Source: Chromatiales bacterium (GTDB taxonomy: Bacteria; Pseudomonadota; Gammaproteobacteria; Steroidobacterales; BM003). Taken from it: a stretch of DNA of 40,205 nucleotides. The position numbers and the translations under genes are program-made. Of this stretch, positions 27,338-36,379 are shown one piece after another. The stretch covers positions 1-40,205 of the forward strand of contig PKUM01000077.1 in assembly GCA_002868855.1 (NCBI GenBank), in the 5' to 3' direction. How positions within the stretch are numbered: position 1 is the first letter of the stretch; every line of letters starts with the position of its first letter. The notes under the pieces are model-generated. The model was not told the DNA's origin. It saw only the letters and a list, made by a program, of their open reading frames with translations, and made no database searches.

Positions 27338-29230
27338 ATGATCGACTCCTCCACATACCCGTTGTTATCGACAATCGACTCACCCGAAGATCTGCGCCGG
27401 CTGCCCGCCGACCAGATCGGAGCGGTGGCGGAGGAGTTGCGCCGGTACCTTATCGAAACGGTCAGTACCATGGGCGGGCATTTTGCCGCCGGCCTCGGCA
27501 CTGTCGAACTGACGATCGCGCTGCACTACGTATTCGACACGCCCGACGACCGGTTGATCTGGGATGTCGGTCACCAGGCGTATCCGCACAAGGTCATTAC
27601 CGGGCGCCGCGATCAACTGCACACGATTAAACGGAAAGACGGCCTCGCCCCGTTTCCGAAACGCGGCGAAAGTCCTTTCGATGTGTTTGGCGTCGGCCAT
27701 TCCAGCACTTCGGTATCGGCGGGCCTCGGCATGGCCATTGCGGCTGCACTGCAAAACCAGACCCGCAAGGTAGTCGCGGTCATTGGCGATGGCGCGCTGA
27801 CCGGCGGCATGGCGTTCGAGGCGCTCAACCATGCGGGCAGCCTGAATGTCGACATGCTCGTGGTACTCAATGACAACGACATGTCGATTTCGGAAAACGT
27901 CGGCGCGATGTCCAATTACCTCGCGAAGATGTTGTCCGGCAAGCTGTACTCTCATATTCGCGAGGGCAGCAAGAAGGTCCTGCGGACGATGCCCACGGTG
28001 TGGGAACTGGCACGGCGATCCGAAGAACACGTCAAGGGCATGGTGCTGCCCGGCACGTTGTTCGAAGAAATGGGGCTCAATTACATCGGTCCGATCGACG
28101 GTCATGATCTCGACACGCTGGTCAAAACCCTGGAGAACCTCAAAAATCTCAAGGGCCCGCAGTTCCTGCATGTCGTAACACGCAAAGGCAAGGGCTACGC
28201 CCCGGCGGAACGTGACCCGATCAAATGGCATGGCCCGGGACCGTTCGATCCCGCGACCGGGACATTTCGCGCCAAGGCCGCCGCCGGACTTACGTACTCA
28301 CAGGTGTTCGGTCAGTGGCTGTGCGACATCGCCGCACAGGACGAGCGCGTCGTGGCTATCACGCCGGCAATGCGTGAGGGCTCCGGACTGGTGCAGTACT
28401 CGCGCGATTTTCCCGATCGTTATTTCGATGTCGCTATCGCCGAACAACATGCGGTTACTCTCGGCGCTGGCTTTGCCTGCGAGGGAATGCGTCCGGTCGT
28501 CGCGATTTATTCGACTTTCCTGCAACGCGGATACGATCAGCTGATCCATGATGTCGCGTTACAGAACCTGCCGGTGTTGTTTGCGATCGATCGCGCCGGG
28601 CTGGTGGGTGGTGACGGTGCAACCCACCAGGGCTTGTATGACATTTGTTTCATGCGCTGCCTGCCAAACATGACAATCATGGCGCCCGCCGACGAAGATG
28701 AGTGCAGGCAGATGCTGTTCACCGGGCTGCAGCTCGAAGGGCCGGCGGCAGTGCGCTACCCGCGCGGCAGCGGCCCCGGCGTATTGCCGGAGCAAGAGAT
28801 GCGCGCGCTTCCGGTCGGAAAGGCGCAGCTGCGTCGCAAGGGCAATGGTATTGCCTTGCTTGCATTCGGCGCGATGGTGGGGGCTGCGGAGAGTATCGGT
28901 GCGCGCCTCGACGCCAGCGTGGTAAACATGCGTTTCGTCAAACCGCTGGATGTCGACATGGTGATGCGCATGGCAGAGACCCACGATGCCCTGGTGACCA
29001 TCGAGGACGGCGTCGTAGCGGGAGGCGCCGGTGGCGCGATCATCGAATGCCTTGCGGAACAAGGCAAGCTTATTCCGGTGCTGAACATCGGTATCGGTGA
29101 CCGGATAATCGAGCATGGATCGCGCCGTGACAATCTTGCCGATGCCGGACTTGACGAGGAATCCCTGTACCGCACTATCGATAACTGGCGGCCGAGCGTG
29201 CCCGCGGCCGCGCCCGGGGGAATCGTCTGA
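27338..29230 (+). CDS. dxs: 1-deoxy-D-xylulose-5-phosphate synthase
   Basis: A TPP-dependent enzyme joining pyruvate and glyceraldehyde-3-phosphate, the first step of the MEP isoprenoid pathway; DXP also feeds thiamine and PLP synthesis. It has 630 residues: [11 protein letters not shown] near 75-85, FGVGHSSTS, the TPP/Mg motif GDGALTGG (150-157) to NDND (178-181), [16 protein letters not shown] in the pyrimidine domain, [15 protein letters not shown], and the C-terminal transketolase domain. The ATG at 27338 is preceded by AGGACC. Together with ispA it supplies isoprenoids, and it links to thiL further on since TPP is its cofactor. Confidence 0.97.
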   Translation: MIDSSTYPLLSTIDSPEDLRRLPADQIGAVAEELRRYLIETVSTMGGHFAAGLGTVELTIALHYVFDTPDDRLIWDVGHQAYPHKVITGRRDQLHTIKRKDGLAPFPKRGESPFDVFGVGHSSTSVSAGLGMAIAAALQNQTRKVVAVIGDGALTGGMAFEALNHAGSLNVDMLVVLNDNDMSISENVGAMSNYLAKMLSGKLYSHIREGSKKVLRTMPTVWELARRSEEHVKGMVLPGTLFEEMGLNYIGPIDGHDLDTLVKTLENLKNLKGPQFLHVVTRKGKGYAPAERDPIKWHGPGPFDPATGTFRAKAAAGLTYSQVFGQWLCDIAAQDERVVAITPAMREGSGLVQYSRDFPDRYFDVAIAEQHAVTLGAGFACEGMRPVVAIYSTFLQRGYDQLIHDVALQNLPVLFAIDRAGLVGGDGATHQGLYDICFMRCLPNMTIMAPADEDECRQMLFTGLQLEGPAAVRYPRGSGPGVLPEQEMRALPVGKAQLRRKGNGIALLAFGAMVGAAESIGARLDASVVNMRFVKPLDVDMVMRMAETHDALVTIEDGVVAGGAGGAIIECLAEQGKLIPVLNIGIGDRIIEHGSRRDNLADAGLDEESLYRTIDNWRPSVPAAAPGGIV

Positions 29231-29241
29231 CTCCGACTGCG

Positions 29242-29262
29242 CGGAATCCGGACGGGATTCCG
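29242..29262 (+). terminator. Hairpin after dxs, possible terminator
   Basis: CGGAATCC, a 5-base loop, then GGATTCCG form a perfect 8-bp stem starting 11 bases after the dxs stop. There is no T-run after it, so intrinsic termination is doubtful; it may protect the 3' end or assist Rho-dependent termination. Confidence 0.4.
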
Positions 29263-29280
29263 TGGCGAACAACCTGCAAA

Positions 29281-29310
29281 TGACCCTGAGTGCGGCCGCG
29301 TGTTTATAAT
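29281..29310 (+). promoter_or_regulatory. Candidate folE2 promoter
   Basis: A perfect TATAAT (29305-29310) lies 86 bases before the folE2 ATG, with TGACCC 18 bases upstream as a poor -35. I see no Zur-like palindrome in the 166-base gap, although folE2 is often zinc-regulated in other bacteria. Confidence 0.45.
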
Positions 29311-29396
29311 GTTTCCGGTCTCGGGATTTTCCGACGGCATTGACGGCCACCAATGGCCCGCACCATTCGCCACCATCAACCTTTCAGGATTACATC

Positions 29397-30230
29397 ATGA
29401 GCAAAGAGGCCCCCGCGACGGGCGTCGCGATCGCCGAAATTGAAGACGTCCAGGGTCGCGCCGACACCCGTCGAATTCCGATCAACAAGGTCGGAGTGAA
29501 GGACATATTCCATCCGGTGCGGGTCAAGGACCGGTCCGGCGGGGAACAGCATACGATCGCGAATTTCAACATGTACGTGAACCTGCCGCACGATTTCAAG
29601 GGCACGCACATGTCGCGATTCGTCGAAATTCTGCACCGTCATGAACGCGAGATTTCGGTCAGGTCTTTCAAGGAAATGCTGGCGGAAATGACCGACCATC
29701 TCGAGGCCCAATCCGGTCACATCGAAATGTCGTTCCCGTATTTCATCAGCAAGAAAGCGCCGATATCTGGGGTCGAAAGCCTGATGGACTACCAGGCCAG
29801 CCTGATCGGTGCCCGCCGCAGTGGCGAAACCACGACGTACATCAAAGTCGTTGTGCCGGTTACCAGCCTTTGTCCCTGCTCGAAAAAAATCTCGGACTAC
29901 GGAGCGCATAACCAGCGTTCGCACGTCACGATCAAGGCGCGAATTACCGGTTTCGTGTGGATAGAGGAAATAATCGATATCGCCGAATCGGAGGCTTCCT
30001 GCGAGCTCTACGGGATACTGAAGCGACCGGACGAAAAATACGTCACCGAGCGCGCCTACGATAATCCGAAGTTCGTTGAAGACATGGTTCGCGACATCGC
30101 GGTCAGGCTAAATGACGACGAGCGGATTCGAGCCTATGTCGTGGAATCGGAGAACTTCGAGTCGATTCACAACCACTCCGCTTATGCCCTTATCGAATGC
30201 GACAAGGATGCGGATGACGACGACAGCTAG
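29397..30230 (+). CDS. folE2: GTP cyclohydrolase FolE2 (type IB)
   Basis: This opens and rearranges GTP to dihydroneopterin triphosphate, the entry to folate synthesis; it is the metal-promiscuous alternative to FolE. It has 277 residues, with the [11 protein letters not shown] strand, HMSRFVEIL, the active-site SLCPCSK (Cys159, Cys161), AHNQRSHV with His171, and the C-terminal NHSAYA. The ATG at 29397 is chosen over an upstream in-frame reading (29340) because AGGA lies upstream and the family N-terminus begins there. The extreme C-terminus is very acidic (DADDDDS). It is convergent with the kinase gene, 35 bases apart; that gap has only short imperfect inverted repeats. Confidence 0.94.
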   Translation: MSKEAPATGVAIAEIEDVQGRADTRRIPINKVGVKDIFHPVRVKDRSGGEQHTIANFNMYVNLPHDFKGTHMSRFVEILHRHEREISVRSFKEMLAEMTDHLEAQSGHIEMSFPYFISKKAPISGVESLMDYQASLIGARRSGETTTYIKVVVPVTSLCPCSKKISDYGAHNQRSHVTIKARITGFVWIEEIIDIAESEASCELYGILKRPDEKYVTERAYDNPKFVEDMVRDIAVRLNDDERIRAYVVESENFESIHNHSAYALIECDKDADDDDS

Positions 30231-30265
30231 CCACCGGGCTGTCGATGACCGGTTGGCCGGGGGGT

Positions 30266-31567
30266 TTACTGAACTTCGAAATCGAGGCGTTCAGCGCTTT
30301 GCAGGCGGCGGATCAGGGTACGCAGAAATACCTTGTTGAAACGCAACTGGCAGGCCGATGAGGCCTGCTCGAGAAGACTCGAGCTGACGCAGATCAATGC
30401 AACGGTATCGGCCGCCCGAATGGTAGCGGTGCGGCGCGCGCCAAGCACGTAGCTGGACTCGCCGAAACAGTCTCCCGGACCGAGCTTGCCGACGACCCGA
30501 TCCTGCTGCTCGACGTGGACGCCGCCACGCACGATCACGTAGAAGCGATCGTCGCGCTCGCCCTCGCGAACGATCTCCTCACCATTTTCGTAGTCGTGCC
30601 AGTCGCTGGCACGCAACAACTCCCAGATTTCGGCGTGCGAAAACTCGTGGAAAAAACGCAGCCTGCGCAACGTCTCGTAGCGCTGCTGCTTGTCGACCCG
30701 GTCGTTTTGCTTTTTCAGGCCCTGGAATATCCGGGTCAGGTCGGCGGCGAGATCGACGCCGGTCTTGAACCGTTTCTCCGGCTCTTTCTGCATGCACATC
30801 GCGACAGTTTGTTCGAGTTGCTCCGGAATGTCGGCGCGCAGCGTGTGGATGGGCGGCGGCGTGGCATAGACGATCTGGTGCAGGAGCTTTGAGAGGTTGC
30901 TCGCGCGAAACGGGCGAAACCCGGTGAGCAACTCGTACATGGTTGCTCCAAGAGAAAAGAGATCGGAGCGGCTCGTCAGTTCCTCCGAAGTCACCTGTTC
31001 CGGCGACATGTAACTCGGCGACCCGGCTATGCCGTCGATTCGCGACACGTCGGAATCGCGCACGATCGCGATTCCGAAATCGATAATCCGAACATCGTTG
31101 TCGAGTGTAAGCATTATGTTGCTGGGCTTGATATCGCGATGGATGACGCCCCTGCCATGGGCGTAAGCCAGCGACTTGGCGCATTTGTAAATAATTTCCA
31201 CGACGTCGTCGATGCGCAGCAAATTGTCCGGCTTGGTGTATGCCGCGAGCGTACGCGCGCCGTGGATGTGCTCGGTCACCACGTAATACCGGCCGTCCTC
31301 TTCGCCCGCATCGTAGATCGGGAGAATGTTGGGATGCTGCAGCTTGCCCACCATGTGGGCTTCGTTGAAAAACATCTTGCGGGCAACGCGTGCCTTGTCG
31401 TCGTCGTCGTCCGCCTGATAGTTGTAAACCTTGATGGCGACGTCACGACCGTACTGCGGATCATGGGACAGGTAGACGTTACCGGTGCTGCCGCGCCCGA
31501 CCTCGTTAATGATCGTATATTTGCCGATCCGTGCGGGGATCGGCTGTTCTTGTCGTCGCGCGCTCAA
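30266..31567 (-). CDS. Ser/Thr protein kinase with C-terminal cyclic-nucleotide-binding domain
   Basis: A soluble 433-residue protein. The kinase domain (about 16-285) is complete: glycine loop GRGSTG (24-29), Lys46 in VAIK, Glu69, HRDIKPSN (143-150), DFG (163-165) and SPE (188-190). After a basic linker (about 286-305) comes a cNMP-binding domain (about 312-405) with the phosphate-binding cassette GDCFGESSYVLGARRTATI, keeping FGE and Arg379, so nucleotide binding is likely intact. No membrane segment is seen. Regulation of the kinase by cAMP or c-di-/cyclic GMP-type ligands is inference. Start is TTG at 31567 with AAAAGG upstream. It is the last gene of the glyA-to-kinase run, 26 bases after pgpA. 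Confidence 0.92.
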   Translation of the reverse strand: MSARRQEQPIPARIGKYTIINEVGRGSTGNVYLSHDPQYGRDVAIKVYNYQADDDDDKARVARKMFFNEAHMVGKLQHPNILPIYDAGEEDGRYYVVTEHIHGARTLAAYTKPDNLLRIDDVVEIIYKCAKSLAYAHGRGVIHRDIKPSNIMLTLDNDVRIIDFGIAIVRDSDVSRIDGIAGSPSYMSPEQVTSEELTSRSDLFSLGATMYELLTGFRPFRASNLSKLLHQIVYATPPPIHTLRADIPEQLEQTVAMCMQKEPEKRFKTGVDLAADLTRIFQGLKKQNDRVDKQQRYETLRRLRFFHEFSHAEIWELLRASDWHDYENGEEIVREGERDDRFYVIVRGGVHVEQQDRVVGKLGPGDCFGESSYVLGARRTATIRAADTVALICVSSSLLEQASSACQLRFNKVFLRTLIRRLQSAERLDFEVQ

Positions 31568-31593
31568 GTTGTGACCTTTTCCTCAGCATCCGC

Positions 31594-32124
31594 CTAGGCT
31601 CCCATCACTGGAACCAGACCGGCAAGGAGCAGCAGCCCGATAGCTGCAAAAACCCCTGCCACGATGTCGTCTACCATAATGCCGAGCCCGCCCGGGATAC
31701 TGTGATCCAGATCGCGTATTGGCCATGGCTTGAGGATGTCGAAAACCCGGAACAGAGCGAAACCAGCAACGCTCCAGACAAGGCCCGCCGGCGCCACGAG
31801 CATGGTCAGGAAATAGCCGGCAAATTCGTCCCAGACAATACCGGGGTGATCGTGGGCGCCGAGACGGCGCGCGCTCTCGCCGCACAGCCAGACCCCGGCG
31901 ATACAAACGGCAACCAGAATTCCAATCCTGACCGTCATCGGCAACTGCCGCATCGGCAGCTCGAGAACAACCGCCGCCAGGGTGCCCGCGGTGCCCGGGG
32001 CAAAAGGTGAGAGACCGCTGCCAAACCCGAATGCGAAAAAATGCACCGGATCGGAAAACACCTCCGATGCCGTGACCTTTCGCTTTGCCGACTCAGCGGA
32101 AATGATCGAATCCTCCCTCTTCAA
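31594..32124 (-). CDS. pgpA: Phosphatidylglycerophosphatase A
   Basis: An inner-membrane phosphatase that makes phosphatidylglycerol from its phosphate. It has 176 residues from the TTG at 32124. Family motifs are GFGSGLSPFAPGTAGT, HDHPGIVWDEFAGY, FRVFDILKPWPI and GGLGIMVDDIVAG, with about four hydrophobic segments. The start is uncertain: TTG at 32124 overlaps thiL by 32 bases, while a strong GGGAGG lies inside the frame, just before ATC and ATT codons at about 32106-32101; a later GTG (about residue 20) is also possible. Overlap with thiL implies coupled translation, the usual thiL-pgpA arrangement. Confidence 0.92.
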   Translation of the reverse strand: MKREDSIISAESAKRKVTASEVFSDPVHFFAFGFGSGLSPFAPGTAGTLAAVVLELPMRQLPMTVRIGILVAVCIAGVWLCGESARRLGAHDHPGIVWDEFAGYFLTMLVAPAGLVWSVAGFALFRVFDILKPWPIRDLDHSIPGGLGIMVDDIVAGVFAAIGLLLLAGLVPVMGA

Positions 32125-33058
32125 GTGGCTCGATCTCGCCGCAAACCCTGGCGAACAGCCCCGGGGAATCGCAAATCTCGCCGATCTCCGTCACCGCGCA
32201 GGCCCAGTCGCGAGCACGCCGCTCGAAATCGAGCAAACCACGAACCGGCACGGCAAAGCAAAGTTCATAGTCGTCGCCGCCGCTCAACACATATCTGCGC
32301 GCCTGCATCGGGTCGGCCACTTCCGCCAGCTCGTCCGACACTGGCAGCGACTCCAGCTCGATCACCGCCCCGATACCGCTGGCCTGCACGAGATGTCCAA
32401 GGTCTGCCGCCAGCCCATCGGAAACATCGATACATGCGCTGGCGATCCCCCGGAGATCGATCCCCTGAGCAACCCGAGGTTGAGGACGGTTGAAACGACG
32501 CAGCAGTCTGGCAGCGGGGCCCTGGGGAACGCGCAGACCGCGTTGCCATAATGCCAGTCCGGCGGCGGCTTCGCCGGGCGCCCCGGTGACAAACAGGCGA
32601 TCACCCGGTTGCGCGCCATCGCGGCGCAAGGCGGTGCCGCTGGGCACAAGCCCCGCCATTTGGACGCTTGCCACGAGCGGTCCCTTGACGGTATCGCCGC
32701 CGACCAGCGCAACTCCGTGTTCCCTGGCGAGTCCGATCAGGCCTTCGGCAAATCGGGCCAGCCACGACTCGTCGGGCTCGGGTAACGACAGTGCCAGGGT
32801 CGCCCAGGCCGGTTCCGCACCCATCGCTGCCATGTCGCTCAGATTGACCGCCATGGCACGATAGCCGACATCCTCGGCTACCATGTCCTCGGGAAAATGT
32901 TGCCCCCTGACCAGCATGTCGACGCAACTCACCAGGTCGTGACCAGCGGGGACTTGCATAATTGCGGCGTCGTCGCCAATACCCAGGCACACGTCGCTAC
33001 GTTGCGGGCCTGGCGCCGCAAAGAACCGCTCGATAATCTCGAACTCAGTCAGCGGCAC
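32093..33058 (-). CDS. thiL: Thiamine-monophosphate kinase
   Basis: The last step of thiamine diphosphate synthesis: ATP-dependent phosphorylation of thiamine phosphate. It has 321 residues from the GTG at 33058. Motifs are LTEFEIIERFF at the N-terminus, GIGDDAA, DMLVRGQHFP, the nucleotide-binding VGGDTVKG, GRDG-like RRDGAQPGD, CIDVSDGL and SGGDDYELCF. A longer in-frame reading to 33127 is not family-like and overlaps the DUF2889 gene by 83 bases; the GTG start gives an overlap of 14 bases. The nusB-thiL-pgpA order is a standard gammaproteobacterial one, here with DUF2889 inserted. Confidence 0.95.
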   Translation of the reverse strand: MPLTEFEIIERFFAAPGPQRSDVCLGIGDDAAIMQVPAGHDLVSCVDMLVRGQHFPEDMVAEDVGYRAMAVNLSDMAAMGAEPAWATLALSLPEPDESWLARFAEGLIGLAREHGVALVGGDTVKGPLVASVQMAGLVPSGTALRRDGAQPGDRLFVTGAPGEAAAGLALWQRGLRVPQGPAARLLRRFNRPQPRVAQGIDLRGIASACIDVSDGLAADLGHLVQASGIGAVIELESLPVSDELAEVADPMQARRYVLSGGDDYELCFAVPVRGLLDFERRARDWACAVTEIGEICDSPGLFARVCGEIEPLEEGGFDHFR

Positions 33059-33596
33059 CGTCGCGATACCAGCGCGGATAATATTCCCGAACGACTGCGC
33101 CATCGCTGCGCAAAACATGACAACCATCGAGCTGTGGCGGACGCCGGCCGGCGTCGGCTGGCTCCGTTTTCAGCAGCGGCATTATCGTCTGCAGCGCAGC
33201 CACCGCCATGTTGTCGAGCAACTTCGTGATGTGCGTGCATCCCCGGACTCCGCCGAACGACCGCCTTACCTCGCGACTCCAGCCCGGCCCGATGCGAAGC
33301 CCGATCAGTGCCCGGTAGTCTGGTGTAATGTCGCCGCAACCCGGGTACGGATGTTTGTCGGTGACTGCTTCGGCGGCAACGATCTCGAGCCGGTCGTTAA
33401 GCGTGATCCGCATCCACATATCGTGCACGGGATCCCCGCTTTCAATGGTGCCGCGGAAACGGTTTTCGAATGAATAGGCTTTGCTGTCGACGATTCGTCC
33501 GTCTATGTCGAACAGGCCGTCGTCGCGGCGGAAACCCTCGCAACGAATCTCCCTGGAGTGTATCGGGCTGCGCGCCCCGGGTTCTGTCAATGGCAC
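33045..33596 (-). CDS. DUF2889 family protein
   Basis: A 183-residue soluble protein of the DUF2889 family, function unknown. Family blocks visible are HSREIRCEGFRRDDGLFDIDGRIVD at the start, DPVHDMWMRITL, the Cys-containing YPGCGDITPDYRALIGLRIGPGW and GGVRGCTHITKLLDN, then a variable C-terminus. The invariant-looking Cys-Thr-His (GCTH) and Trp residues suggest an active or ligand site, but no fold is assigned from sequence. Start is GTG at 33596 with AGGGAAG upstream. It is 11 bases after nusB and overlaps thiL by 14 bases, so it is cotranscribed and probably translationally coupled to thiL. Confidence 0.85.
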   Translation of the reverse strand: MPLTEPGARSPIHSREIRCEGFRRDDGLFDIDGRIVDSKAYSFENRFRGTIESGDPVHDMWMRITLNDRLEIVAAEAVTDKHPYPGCGDITPDYRALIGLRIGPGWSREVRRSFGGVRGCTHITKLLDNMAVAALQTIMPLLKTEPADAGRRPPQLDGCHVLRSDGAVVREYYPRWYRDGAAD

Positions 33597-33607
33597 GATC
33601 CGCTTCC

Positions 33608-34057
33608 CTACCCCTGGTGCTCGATCGCGCGCAACTCAGTCGCGGCGCGGTCCATGACCGCATTCACATACTTGTGCCCGTCTTCGGCACCGAACGATCG
33701 CGCAAGCTCTACTGCCTCGTTCAGGACCACCCGGAAAGGCACATCGATCTTGTTCACCAGTTCGTAAAATCCGATCCACAGCACGGCATGTTCGACCGGA
33801 TCGAGAAGACTCGGGTGGCGATCGGCGAATTCAGCGATTCGCAAATCGAGATCAGCGCGTTGTTCGGCGGCGCCGAGCACGAGCTCCTTGAAGTACTCGG
33901 TATCGAGGCCTTCTACCTGCTCCCCGCTAAGAAACTGGTTGCAAACGTCCTTTATCGGCTGGTCCTGTATCTGCCATTGATACAGGGCCTGCATAGCGCA
34001 TTTGCGCGCCTTCTGGCGGCCGCGAACCATTTTGCCGCGAGCGGCGCGTGCACCCAT
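33608..34057 (-). CDS. nusB: Transcription antitermination factor NusB
   Basis: An RNA-binding factor that with NusE (S10) recognises boxA and prevents early termination in rRNA operons. It has 149 residues: a basic N-terminus (RGRQKARKCAMQALYQWQ), the NusE-binding helices, and the C-terminal DVPFRVVLNEAVELARSFGAEDGHKYVNAVMDRAA block shared with E. coli NusB. The ATG at 34057 is one base after the ribH stop; an in-frame reading further upstream is only the ribH gene in another frame. The ribH-nusB junction is the classical one. Confidence 0.95.
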   Translation of the reverse strand: MGARAARGKMVRGRQKARKCAMQALYQWQIQDQPIKDVCNQFLSGEQVEGLDTEYFKELVLGAAEQRADLDLRIAEFADRHPSLLDPVEHAVLWIGFYELVNKIDVPFRVVLNEAVELARSFGAEDGHKYVNAVMDRAATELRAIEHQG

Positions 34058-34058
34058 G

Positions 34059-34547
34059 TCAGTTGCCAAGCTCGCGCAGCAGGTTCGCCATTTCGACGAC
34101 GGACAATGCTGCTTCGGCACCCTTGTTGCCGGCCTTCGTCCCGGCACGCTCGATCGCCTGTTCGATGGTATCTACCGTCAGCACGCCAAACCCGACCGGC
34201 ACACCGGTTTCACGAGCGACAGCGGACAAACCCTTGGCACACTCTCCGGCGACATATTCGAAATGCGGCGTCCCGCCACGGATGACCGCGCCGAGCGCGA
34301 CGACACCATCGTAACGCCGCGAGGCCGCGACACGCGAAACCGCCAGCGGCAGCTCGAAAGCACCGGGCACGTGGATGATCGTCAGATTCGATGGGTCCGC
34401 GCCGTGCCGGCACAACGTCGCCACGGCCGACTTGACGAGACTATCGACGATGAACTCGTTGAACCTGGTCGCGACAATCGCCAGCCTCAGATCACGCGCA
34501 GCGAGATCGCCTTGAACGGTCCGGGTCTTGTTCATATTCCATACCAT
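34059..34547 (-). CDS. ribH: 6,7-dimethyl-8-ribityllumazine synthase
   Basis: The penultimate riboflavin enzyme, joining the ribityl pyrimidinedione to dihydroxybutanone phosphate; it forms icosahedral or pentameric shells. It has 162 residues with [11 protein letters not shown], the phosphate/substrate loop [30 protein letters not shown] and [24 protein letters not shown]. The ATG at 34547 is annotated; a second ATG at 34535 (MNKTRT) is equally likely, neither having a clear Shine-Dalgarno. It follows ribBA by 19 bases. Confidence 0.95.
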   Translation of the reverse strand: MVWNMNKTRTVQGDLAARDLRLAIVATRFNEFIVDSLVKSAVATLCRHGADPSNLTIIHVPGAFELPLAVSRVAASRRYDGVVALGAVIRGGTPHFEYVAGECAKGLSAVARETGVPVGFGVLTVDTIEQAIERAGTKAGNKGAEAALSVVEMANLLRELGN

Positions 34548-34566
34548 GAATGTGTTGGTTCCGAAG

Positions 34567-35712
34567 TCAGTCCGACGCCGCAGCCGTTTTCGCCGCTCGC
34601 GGCCGCTCGTCGACGTAGCCCACGACTTCGAGATCGAATCCCGAGATGCCTTGCATTTGTTTCGGCGAACTCAGCACCCGCATGCGATGCACACCGAGGT
34701 CACGCAAAATCTGCGCGCCGATTCCATAGGTGCGAAGCAGTGGCGCTCCACCCTCGCCGGCATTTTTTAATTGGGCCCCGGCACGAAGCGAAGTCGCGGC
34801 CTCGATAAGCTCCCGCGGCCCCTCCTGCTGACGCAGAACTATCACGACACCCACGCCTTCGTCATCGATCCACTGCATTGCATCGCCTAGCGGCCACCCA
34901 AGCGCCGGGCTGCGAACCCCAACTACATCCCTCAGTGTGTCCGGCAAATGCACTCGTACCAGCGGCGCATCTTGCTGCGAAAGGTCACCCTTAACAAGGG
35001 CCAGGTGAACATTGCGATGTACGTAGTCGTCATAGCAATAGAGGCGCCACTGGCCGAAGGCGGTATTGACGTCCTGCTGCATAATCCTCTCGACGCTTGG
35101 CTCCTTGTCGAGTCGATAACGAATCAGGTCTGCAATCGTGCCAATCTTCAATCCATGATGGACCGCGAATTCTTCGAGATCGGGCCGCCGAGCCATAGTG
35201 CCATCTTCGTTCATGATTTCGACGATAACGGCCGACGCCTCGCTTGCGCCCGAGAGTCGGGCGAGGTCGCAGCCCGCCTCCGTATGCCCGGCCCGGCTCA
35301 ACACGCCTCCGGCCTGGGCCATCAACGGAAAAATATGCCCCGGCTGGCGCAGATCCTCCGGCCTTGCGTCGGGCTTGACCGCCGCCGCCACAGTGACTGC
35401 CCGATCGTGCGCCGAGATACCGGTGGTAATTCCCTCCGCGGCTTCGATCGATAGCGTGAAATTGGTGCTGTGCTGATCGTCGGTATCGGACACCATCAGC
35501 GGCAGCCGCAATTGGCGGCAACGGTCGCGGGTCAATGTCAGGCAAATCAGGCCACGCCCGAAGCGAGCCATAAAGTTGATCGCGTCCGGGGTTACCCGGT
35601 CGGCTGCCATCACCAGGTCACCCTCATTTTCCCGATCTTCGTCATCCATGATGATGACCATCCGGCCGAGCCGCAGATCCTCGAGAACCTCCTCGATCGT
35701 ATTCAGCTTCAT
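34567..35712 (-). CDS. ribBA: DHBP synthase fused to a degenerate GTP cyclohydrolase II domain
   Basis: The N-terminal half (1-205) is a complete 3,4-dihydroxy-2-butanone-4-phosphate synthase: [12 protein letters not shown] (23-34) with its acidic metal ligands, STNFT, and [13 protein letters not shown] (141-152). The C-terminal half (about 206-370) has a GTP cyclohydrolase II fold remnant ([28 protein letters not shown]-like DLEVVGY), but the zinc and catalytic segment, normally a CxTGD...RCDCG pattern, has no cysteine (256-285), and the GRGIG segment is lost ([11 protein letters not shown]). GTP cyclohydrolase II activity is therefore unlikely, and a separate ribA is expected elsewhere. This matches the RibBX-type proteins described in some gammaproteobacteria. 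Start ATG with GGAGAG upstream. Confidence 0.9.
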   Translation of the reverse strand: MKLNTIEEVLEDLRLGRMVIIMDDEDRENEGDLVMAADRVTPDAINFMARFGRGLICLTLTRDRCRQLRLPLMVSDTDDQHSTNFTLSIEAAEGITTGISAHDRAVTVAAAVKPDARPEDLRQPGHIFPLMAQAGGVLSRAGHTEAGCDLARLSGASEASAVIVEIMNEDGTMARRPDLEEFAVHHGLKIGTIADLIRYRLDKEPSVERIMQQDVNTAFGQWRLYCYDDYVHRNVHLALVKGDLSQQDAPLVRVHLPDTLRDVVGVRSPALGWPLGDAMQWIDDEGVGVVIVLRQQEGPRELIEAATSLRAGAQLKNAGEGGAPLLRTYGIGAQILRDLGVHRMRVLSSPKQMQGISGFDLEVVGYVDERPRAAKTAAASD

Positions 35713-35724
35713 ATTTCTCTCCGA

Positions 35725-36372
35725 CTACTCCGCAGCGAAGCCGTGCAGTTTAAGCTTGCCGAGATCGAGACCCTCATCGCTTCGATCCCGCAGCAGTTGT
35801 TCGAGGTAACGCGCAATGACATCCACCTCGATATTGACGGCAGTGCCGGGCGCGAAATCGCCGATGTTAGTCTCGGCGAGTGTATGCGGCACGATGTTCA
35901 CATCGAAGCGGTGGCCTTTCACGTCATTGACCGTCAGGCTGATCCCGTCGATACAGATCGAGCCCTTGCGCGCGACATAGCGCACCAGTTCGCGCGGCAA
36001 TTCGAACTCGAAGCGTACCGACCGGGCGTCCGGTCGCCGCGCAACGCAGCGCCCGATGCCATCGACGTGCCCGGAGACGAGATGACCGCCGAGGGGTTGT
36101 CCGGCTACCAGCGCCTTCTCCAGATTTAGCGTCGCGTGCCCGTCAAGCCCACCCAGGCTGGTCAGATTCAGCGTCTCGACGGAACAATCGGCGGCGAACC
36201 AGTTCGGGCCCAGTTCGACCACGGTAAGACAGACGCCGTTCACCGCAATGCTGTCGCCCGGCCGAACCCCGGCCATGTCCAGCCCGCCCGACTCGATTTC
36301 GAGACGGACATCGCCGCCGATACTGTGGCGCGCCCTGATCCTGCCAGTGGCCTGAATGATGCCGGTGAACAT
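35725..36372 (-). CDS. ribE: Riboflavin synthase alpha subunit
   Basis: This dismutates two lumazine molecules to riboflavin. It has 215 residues made of two similar lumazine-binding barrels: the first opens with [12 protein letters not shown] and contains [13 protein letters not shown]; the second opens with [10 protein letters not shown] and contains [15 protein letters not shown]. The length fits RibE (RibC in E. coli naming). The ATG at 36372 has AGGA seven bases upstream and is eight bases after ribD; ribBA follows 12 bases later. The whole riboflavin set (D, E, BA, H) is thus together. Confidence 0.95.
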   Translation of the reverse strand: MFTGIIQATGRIRARHSIGGDVRLEIESGGLDMAGVRPGDSIAVNGVCLTVVELGPNWFAADCSVETLNLTSLGGLDGHATLNLEKALVAGQPLGGHLVSGHVDGIGRCVARRPDARSVRFEFELPRELVRYVARKGSICIDGISLTVNDVKGHRFDVNIVPHTLAETNIGDFAPGTAVNIEVDVIARYLEQLLRDRSDEGLDLGKLKLHGFAAE

Positions 36373-36379
36373 TGAAATC

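Noticed and set aside
25971-27383. 470-codon open frame on the minus strand across xseB and ispA
   Set aside because: Entirely antisense to two genes with clear motifs; composition is Arg/Ala rich with no recognisable domain.
28559-29353. 264-codon minus-strand frame opposite dxs
   Set aside because: Antisense to dxs; nothing family-like.
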